This document shows, piece by piece, positions 6,201 through 10,415 of a DNA stretch of 10,415 bases. Each line of letters starts with the position of its first letter. Within the stretch, counting starts at the first letter, position 1. This stretch comes from JADFXI01 sp050011415 (GTDB lineage: Bacteria; Nitrospirota; Thermodesulfovibrionia; Thermodesulfovibrionales; Dissulfurispiraceae): the NCBI GenBank assembly GCA_050011415.1, contig JBEKJD010000096.1:1-10415 (forward strand), read 5' to 3'. The translations under genes were made by a program, and so were the position numbers. The notes beneath the pieces were generated by a model. That model did no database searches. It worked only from the letters and a program-made list of their open reading frames with translations, and was not told the origin of the DNA.

Positions 6201-7351
6201 TGCGAGGATATGATAATATATCGCAGTTCTTTGATAATGCGGGGAAGTTTGACGGTGCTGGACTTAGGGGGATACTAATGAGTCGCGGCAACGGATTATA
6301 TTTACGTGGGCGCATTTGGTGGATGAGCTTCACGGCGAATAAGCAACACTACCAGCGGTCAACTGGAACTGATGATAGAAAACTTGCTCAAAAAATACTG
6401 TCTAAGGTTCGGGTGCAGATCGTTGAAAATAAATGGTTCGACATAGACAAGTCGCACCATAAGACATTTGATGCTTTGGCTCACAAGTTCATCGATGAGC
6501 ATTCGCAGGTGCACAAAAAAATTAATTCTCAAATGGCTGACGAGACAGCGTTAAGAGTGCACCTAAAGCCTTTTTTTGGCGGTATGACACTCAATGAAAT
6601 AACGCCAAGCCTCATCAGCAAATACAAGACGCTAAAGCTCAAGACACTGTCCAAGGCGACAGTGAGCCTGCACCTGAAAATCATGTCAAAGATGTTTAAT
6701 TTGGCGGTGAGAGAGTGGGAATGGTGCCGTAGCAATCCTGTCAGCATTGCTGGTGGTGTCGGCAAGCTCAACAATGAAGTGGACAGGTGGTTAACGCTGG
6801 AGGAAGAATTAAAGTTGCTCTCTGTTATGCCGGTCTGGTTGGCTGATATATGCATCTTCGCTTTAAATACGGGCATGCGTCAATCAGAAATATTGTCCCT
6901 GACAAGAAATAACGTTAACCTGATCTCAAGGACTGCAACTGTGCTGAAAGAGCTCAGCAAGACCGGTAAGTCACGGATAATCCCACTAAATGACATAGCA
7001 CTTGCGATAATCAAAAAGCAGACAGTATACATATCGGGCTATGTCTTTTCGAATGCGAAGACCGGCGACAGAATGACGAGGGCAAGACTGACGAGCGAAT
7101 ATCAGCGTTGCGTTGTCAACTCTGGAATTAAACACGCAAGGTTCCACGATTTGAGGCATACATTCGCTACGCGACTGATACAAAGGGGCATTGAAATTTA
7201 CAATGTCTCAAAGTTGCTGGGTCATAATAACATATCAACAACCCAAGGATACACCCATCACGACTATGAAAGTTTGCGTGGTTCCGTTAATGTGCTTGAT
7301 GGTTTTTATGCAGAAGGTAGCAAAATTATGACAATCGGGGAAGGCAATTAA
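6197..7351 (+). CDS. Tyrosine recombinase (site-specific integrase)
   Basis: This enzyme would cut and rejoin DNA at attachment sites through a covalent phosphotyrosine link. It has an N-terminal arm-binding region (GLYLRGRIWWMSF, about 33-45), a SAM-like core-binding domain (about 85-185) and the catalytic domain. All catalytic residues are present: Arg228 in NTGMRQSEIL, Lys255 in ELSKTGKSR, His317 and Arg320 in FHDLRHTF, His343 in LLGHNN and Tyr352 in TQGYTH. The ATG at 6197 is kept because it overlaps the excisionase stop (ATGA) and has GAGG 7 nt upstream. The ATG at 6278, with AGGGGG 6 nt before it, gives 357 aa and fits the family's usual N-terminus better, so the first 27 residues are doubtful. 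The 3' end overlaps the convergent holB gene by four bases, placing the gene at the element's right border. It is complete and probably active. Confidence 0.95.
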   Translation: MMRGYDNISQFFDNAGKFDGAGLRGILMSRGNGLYLRGRIWWMSFTANKQHYQRSTGTDDRKLAQKILSKVRVQIVENKWFDIDKSHHKTFDALAHKFIDEHSQVHKKINSQMADETALRVHLKPFFGGMTLNEITPSLISKYKTLKLKTLSKATVSLHLKIMSKMFNLAVREWEWCRSNPVSIAGGVGKLNNEVDRWLTLEEELKLLSVMPVWLADICIFALNTGMRQSEILSLTRNNVNLISRTATVLKELSKTGKSRIIPLNDIALAIIKKQTVYISGYVFSNAKTGDRMTRARLTSEYQRCVVNSGIKHARFHDLRHTFATRLIQRGIEIYNVSKLLGHNNISTTQGYTHHDYESLRGSVNVLDGFYAEGSKIMTIGEGN

Positions 7352-7368
7352 TGCAAGTCATTGATTGC
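7344..7368. other. Candidate attachment (core) site at the integrase/holB overlap
   Basis: GCAATTAAT (7344-7352), a 7-bp spacer GCAAGTC, then ATTGATTGC (7360-7368). The arms match as inverted repeats at 8 of 9 positions. Two short inverted arms around a 6-8 bp spacer is the known geometry of tyrosine-recombinase core sites. It sits on the integrase stop and the last codons of holB, where such an element's border would be expected. The second copy would lie outside this window. Confidence 0.4.
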
Positions 7369-8301
7369 TATATTTTTCATCAAGGATGCCACATAATTCC
7401 ATGTTATTGATTTATTAAGATTAAAATCAAGCAGGCCTCTCAGTTTTTGGAGGGCATTATAAGTATCAAGTATCTCCCTGATATCTTTTTTTCTGCCAGG
7501 ATTCCCGCTATCTTTACCGTATAGCAGGTCCGACTCGTTCCCGGTTATTTTAAATATCACCATATCCCTTAAAAAAATAAATGACATATCAAGCCACGCC
7601 CTTATCGCCTCTTTGTCCTCCCAGGTTTCTTTTGCATCTTCATTGACCATGCTCCCGAGAAGGCCGGAAAACCAATCCATATCTTTCACAAAATCTCCGG
7701 ATAAAGCAAGGCCGGGCCTCCCCATCGAAAGCCTGCTTACAAAATCGACCTGCTCTTGTCCCACCGCGGCCGATACAGCCTTTTTGAATGCATCGCGCGA
7801 GAGCGGATAAAATCGTATCGCAATGCAGCGGGACCGAATCGTATCAGGCAGGCCGTCCGGATTTGATGATACAAGTATAATAAGACTGTCCTCCGGCGGC
7901 TCTTCAAGTGTCTTTAAAAAAGCATTTGCCGCATTGATGTTCATGGTATCGGCATCGTCTACGATAGCGATCTTCTTACTGCCCTCAAGCGGCTTTAAAA
8001 AAAGCGTTGCCTCAAGTTTTCTGACTGCATCAATCCTGATTTCACCCTTTTCAGGAAAGGTGAATGAAACATCAGGGTGCGTTGCAGCCCCAATCTTTTT
8101 GCATGATACGCAGGTATCACAGCAATCAAAATCAGCCGGCTTCAGACAATTGAGCGCTTTTGCATAATTGACAGCGGCAAGGCGCTTGCCGATGCCGGTA
8201 TCGCCGGAGAACAGCATGGCCGAAGGGACCCTGCTCCTCTTCAGCATGCCGAACAAAATTCTCAGCGCCTTTTCCTGACCCGCTATATGCCTGAGCGCCA
8301 A
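7348..8301 (-). CDS. holB: DNA polymerase III delta-prime subunit
   Basis: A 317-aa clamp-loader subunit that, with tau/gamma and delta, loads the sliding clamp at the replication fork. The AAA+ core shows a P-loop GDTGIGKR (33-40) with Arg where catalytic loaders have Thr/Ser, consistent with a non-hydrolysing delta-prime subunit. A zinc module uses cysteines 52, 60/61, 64 and 67. A Walker-B-like VDDAD (114-118), LKTLEEPPEDS (129-139) and the sensor motif SRC (157-159) follow. The start is TTG at 8301, only one base after the tmk stop, with AAAGG about 10 nt upstream. No ATG fits before the conserved HIAGQEKAL opening, so a TTG start is likely. The tmk-holB order is common in bacteria. The 3' end overlaps the convergent integrase; the last residues may have been supplied or altered by element insertion. 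Confidence 0.95.
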   Translation of the reverse strand: MALRHIAGQEKALRILFGMLKRSRVPSAMLFSGDTGIGKRLAAVNYAKALNCLKPADFDCCDTCVSCKKIGAATHPDVSFTFPEKGEIRIDAVRKLEATLFLKPLEGSKKIAIVDDADTMNINAANAFLKTLEEPPEDSLIILVSSNPDGLPDTIRSRCIAIRFYPLSRDAFKKAVSAAVGQEQVDFVSRLSMGRPGLALSGDFVKDMDWFSGLLGSMVNEDAKETWEDKEAIRAWLDMSFIFLRDMVIFKITGNESDLLYGKDSGNPGRKKDIREILDTYNALQKLRGLLDFNLNKSITWNYVASLMKNIAINDLH

Positions 8302-8302
8302 T

Positions 8303-8929
8303 TTACTTCAGCCTTTCTTTTACGATTTTCCATACCCTTGCATGGACCTCTGCAGCAGGGAGCGCGGCATCTACAATGCAGATTCTGTCCGGATGGGCCT
8401 TGGCAATGTCCAGGTATCCCTCGCGGACCCTCCGGTGGAATGAGATGTCTTCAAGCTCGAGCCGGTCCGTCTTGTTTGCGCTTCTGTTTCTCGCCAGCCC
8501 GGCCTCAACGTCAAGATCGAACAGTATTGTAAGGTCCGGTCTCAAGCTGCCGGTTGCCAAACGGTCGAGCGACATGATAAGCGCTCTGTCAATACCGCGC
8601 GCATAGCCCTGGTAAGCTACTGTCGCGTCACTGAACCGGTCAGTAACAACGATTTTCCCCTCATTAACTGCCGGAATTATTTTCTCCGTCAAATGCTGCG
8701 CGCGGTCTGCATTATAGAGCAGAAGTTCTGTAATCGCCGACATCTCACCGTGATCGGGAAGAAGGAGTATCTCCCGGATCTTGCTGCCGATGACAGTCCC
8801 TCCCGGCTCAAAAGTCATGATAACATCACGACCCTCATCTGAGAGCCGCCCGGAAAGAAGTCGTGCCTGAGTAGTTTTCCCAGTTCCTTCAATGCCCTCA
8901 AAGGATATAAAAAAACCTTTTCTCAGCAC
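8303..8929 (-). CDS. tmk: Thymidylate kinase
   Basis: Converts dTMP to dTDP with ATP in the cytoplasm, the step that commits thymidylate to DNA synthesis. The 208-aa length is normal. It shows the P-loop FEGIEGTGKTT (10-20), the substrate motif EPGGT (41-45), the DR motif in VVTDRFSDAT (Asp97-Arg98), AYQGYARG (105-112), and a LID region RNRSANKTDR (147-156). The start is GTG at 8929, directly after an in-frame TGA, so no longer form exists. No good Shine-Dalgarno site is present, but the upstream methionine synthase gene stops 7 nt earlier, so coupled translation is likely. It is followed after one base by holB. Confidence 0.97.
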   Translation of the reverse strand: MLRKGFFISFEGIEGTGKTTQARLLSGRLSDEGRDVIMTFEPGGTVIGSKIREILLLPDHGEMSAITELLLYNADRAQHLTEKIIPAVNEGKIVVTDRFSDATVAYQGYARGIDRALIMSLDRLATGSLRPDLTILFDLDVEAGLARNRSANKTDRLELEDISFHRRVREGYLDIAKAHPDRICIVDAALPAAEVHARVWKIVKERLK

Positions 8930-8936
8930 TCAGTGC

Positions 8937-9950
8937 TCACGCCATTGCCTCTTTGACCCGCATGAGCAGTTGGCATATCTTTGTTGTTTCCTCAATACTC
9001 CTGGAAGCTGTGCCGCACGAGGGGGTGATAAGAATATTTTCCTGCACCAGACCCGCAGGCATGTACTTATAAAGTTCTTCAAAATGAGAAAGCATCAGTC
9101 TTGTCAACTGCCTGTCGTCCACTGTTGCAATAGCATCTGTTGTCGGCACAATACCCCATGCCAGATAACCCCCGTTGCTCAGGAACTTCCTCAGATGCTC
9201 GTGATAGATGACAAGGGTGTCAAAATAATCAAAGGCATCGAAATTGATGATCTGCGCTCCGCTCTCTATTACCATTGGCCAGTCCGCCCTGCCGCAGCAA
9301 TGGACAGCCGGTATGCCGCCTGCATCGCTGATAGCAGAGACCACATCCTTAATCAGCCTGAAAGCTTCAGCGGCATCCACCCCAAGGTAGGATGAACTGC
9401 CTAATGCCGAAAGTATCGGCTCATCAATAAAAATAATGACCTCTTCGGCGTGCTGCTTCAATACATCTATTTGCCACCGCACCTTTGCCTTGAGGAGCAT
9501 TACAGATATCTCGCGTAATTCTTCATCGAAGAAAACAAGCCTGCCGTTGTGGTCCTTAAGGCCGAGCGTGAACGTGACAGGTCCGGTGACATGCCCTTTC
9601 AGCATGGGGAACCTCCTGCCGTTTATCGTCTTCAGGAAAGCATGCAGCCCCCTCGCGTAATCTTCAGAAATAGAAATCCTGGAGGTGTCGGAGCAGGACT
9701 CGTAAAAACGCTCAAGTTCGTCGCTCTCATTCCTCATAATCCATATCGACTCTTTCCTGTCGTCAACCTTTATATACGGCATACCTTCCGAGTACTGGGC
9801 AATCATGGATTCCCTGAATGAGATGTTAGGCAACTGCGGCCAGAACGGGATATCAAAAGTCCTGAGCACAAGCTCGCAGGCATCGGCAGCGTGCACATGC
9901 GGGAAACTGCCAATGCCTGTTGTAGAAAATGATTTTATACGAGTCGACAT
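8937..9950 (-). CDS. MetE-type (core) methionine synthase / methylcobamide:homocysteine methyltransferase-like
   Basis: A 337-aa zinc-dependent methyltransferase of the MetE C-terminal/UroD-like fold. It matches the short 'core MetE' proteins of anaerobes and archaea, which lack the folate-binding N-terminal half and are proposed to take methyl groups from methylated corrinoid proteins to form methionine. The family opening TGIGSFPH is at 11-18, KGHVTGPVT at 118-126 and the IDEP turn at 175-178. Zinc-type ligands are visible in VHCCGRADW (His217, Cys218/Cys219) and SCGT (Cys312). The Glu ligand of classical MetE is not obvious; the matching region reads NFDAFDY (236-242). The start at 9950 has no Shine-Dalgarno site, but TATAAT ends 5 nt before it, suggesting a leaderless message. 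It heads the metE-like/tmk/holB operon. The exact methyl donor is inference; another methylcobamide methyltransferase role is possible. Confidence 0.8.
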   Translation of the reverse strand: MSTRIKSFSTTGIGSFPHVHAADACELVLRTFDIPFWPQLPNISFRESMIAQYSEGMPYIKVDDRKESIWIMRNESDELERFYESCSDTSRISISEDYARGLHAFLKTINGRRFPMLKGHVTGPVTFTLGLKDHNGRLVFFDEELREISVMLLKAKVRWQIDVLKQHAEEVIIFIDEPILSALGSSSYLGVDAAEAFRLIKDVVSAISDAGGIPAVHCCGRADWPMVIESGAQIINFDAFDYFDTLVIYHEHLRKFLSNGGYLAWGIVPTTDAIATVDDRQLTRLMLSHFEELYKYMPAGLVQENILITPSCGTASRSIEETTKICQLLMRVKEAMA

Positions 9951-9955
9951 ACTAT

Positions 9956-9961
9956 ATTATA
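9956..9961 (-). promoter_or_regulatory. TATAAT box giving a probable leaderless transcript
   Basis: A perfect -10 hexamer on the minus strand ends 5 nt before the ATG at 9950, so transcription would start at or next to the start codon. The nearest -35-like sequence, TTTACA, is 20 nt upstream, which is long. Confidence 0.45.
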
Positions 9962-9994
9962 GCAAACGGCAAAACGAAAAATGTAAAATACGAT

Positions 9995-10415
9995 GTGTTG
10001 AAATACTCCGGGCTTATTAGTTGTCTTATGTCCGCGTTCCTCATTTTTTCATTTTCCGGAGCCGGCTTCGCGCTTTCCGATCCGGAAGTGCTCAGCCTGC
10101 AAAATGCGCTGAAAGGCAAATCAACAGGCGAGCGCATCGCTGTTTTTGCTGAGCGGTTTGTGGGCACTCCCTATGATACCGACCCTCTCGGGACGTATGT
10201 AAGGCAGGCAGTGATTGTCGCAGATGAAAAGGTCGACTGCATGTATTTGGTATTCAGGGCTGTGGAGCTGGCCTTGAGTTCATCACCCGCGGAGGCGGTC
10301 CAGGCAGCACTGCAAAAACGTTTTCACACAAAAGGTGTCGTAACCGACGGCAAGGTAGTCAATTATGATGACCGGTTCGCTTATGGTGAAGACATGATCT
10401 CCAGCGGCAAATGGG
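9995..10415 (+). CDS. DUF1460-like (N-acetylmuramoyl-alanine amidase-like) exported protein, 3' end outside window
   Basis: The frame runs open to the window edge, and about 140 residues are visible. After a signal-peptide-like start (MLKYSGLISC, a hydrophobic stretch, then AGFA and a likely cleavage before LSDPE) comes IAVFAERFVGTPYDTDPLG and DEKVDCMYLV. The TPY...LG spacing followed by a DC motif fits the DUF1460/NlpC-P60-like group, with Cys as the probable nucleophile in cell-wall peptide cleavage. The GTG at 9995 is preferred over the ATG at 10028 because it gives a signal peptide with a basic N-region; a TTG at 9998 is also possible, and none of the three has a clear ribosome site. It is divergent from the methionine synthase gene with only 44 bp between starts, so the promoters overlap or face each other. 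Confidence 0.65.
   Translation, partial: MLKYSGLISCLMSAFLIFSFSGAGFALSDPEVLSLQNALKGKSTGERIAVFAERFVGTPYDTDPLGTYVRQAVIVADEKVDCMYLVFRAVELALSSSPAEAVQAALQKRFHTKGVVTDGKVVNYDDRFAYGEDMISSGKW

Noticed and set aside
8925..8937. AGCACT-C-AGTGCT palindrome over the tmk start codon, possible translational control
   Set aside because: Six-bp arms with a one-base centre make a weak hairpin; close overlap with the previous stop explains the start better.
1..10415. CRISPR array or regularly spaced repeats
   Set aside because: No repeat of 20 bases or more recurs at regular spacing.

Overview
The window looks like a junction between an integrated mobile element (positions 1 to about 7351) and a conserved bacterial chromosomal backbone (about 7352 to 10415). 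The backbone holds, on the minus strand, a cobalamin-independent-type methionine synthase core protein, thymidylate kinase (tmk) and the DNA polymerase III delta-prime subunit (holB), then the start of a divergent, probably exported DUF1460-like protein. A short MetE-type protein lacking the large N-terminal half of classical MetE is typical of anaerobic bacteria and archaea. With the moderate GC content and a signal peptide, this suggests a Gram-negative anaerobe, possibly Nitrospirota or Desulfobacterota. That placement is inference; there is no rRNA or other marker.

Layout of the element: (1) 2-838, plus strand, a relaxase fragment of the MobA/MobL type, cut by the window edge. (2) 839-1059, a convergent gap with a strong inverted repeat. 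(3) 2861-1060, minus strand, a tightly coupled pair: an AAA_21-type ATPase and a DUF4276 (TOPRIM-like) protein joined by a TAGTG stop/start overlap, an arrangement that resembles OLD/PARIS/AbiL-style ATPase-plus-nuclease defence pairs. (4) 5183-3205, minus strand, three genes: a 236-aa protein of unknown function, a 33-aa small ORF not previously obvious, and a 380-aa membrane protein with OB-like and TPR regions. (5) 5184-5867, a long non-coding stretch rich in structure: several consecutive hairpins, a 23-bp inverted repeat, a perfect 24-bp palindrome and four copies of GCTGTCC/GGACAGC. (6) 5868-7351, plus strand, an excisionase-like helix-turn-helix protein and a tyrosine recombinase overlapping by ATGA.

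The integrase stop codon overlaps the last codon region of holB. Across that overlap lies an imperfect inverted repeat with 9-bp arms and a 7-bp spacer, the geometry of a tyrosine-recombinase core site. The simplest model is an integrative and mobilizable element inserted at the 3' end of holB, carrying a relaxase for mobilization, an ATPase/TOPRIM cargo pair and an uncharacterised three-gene cargo operon. The cargo operon and the structured region before the excisionase gene are the least explained parts of the window.
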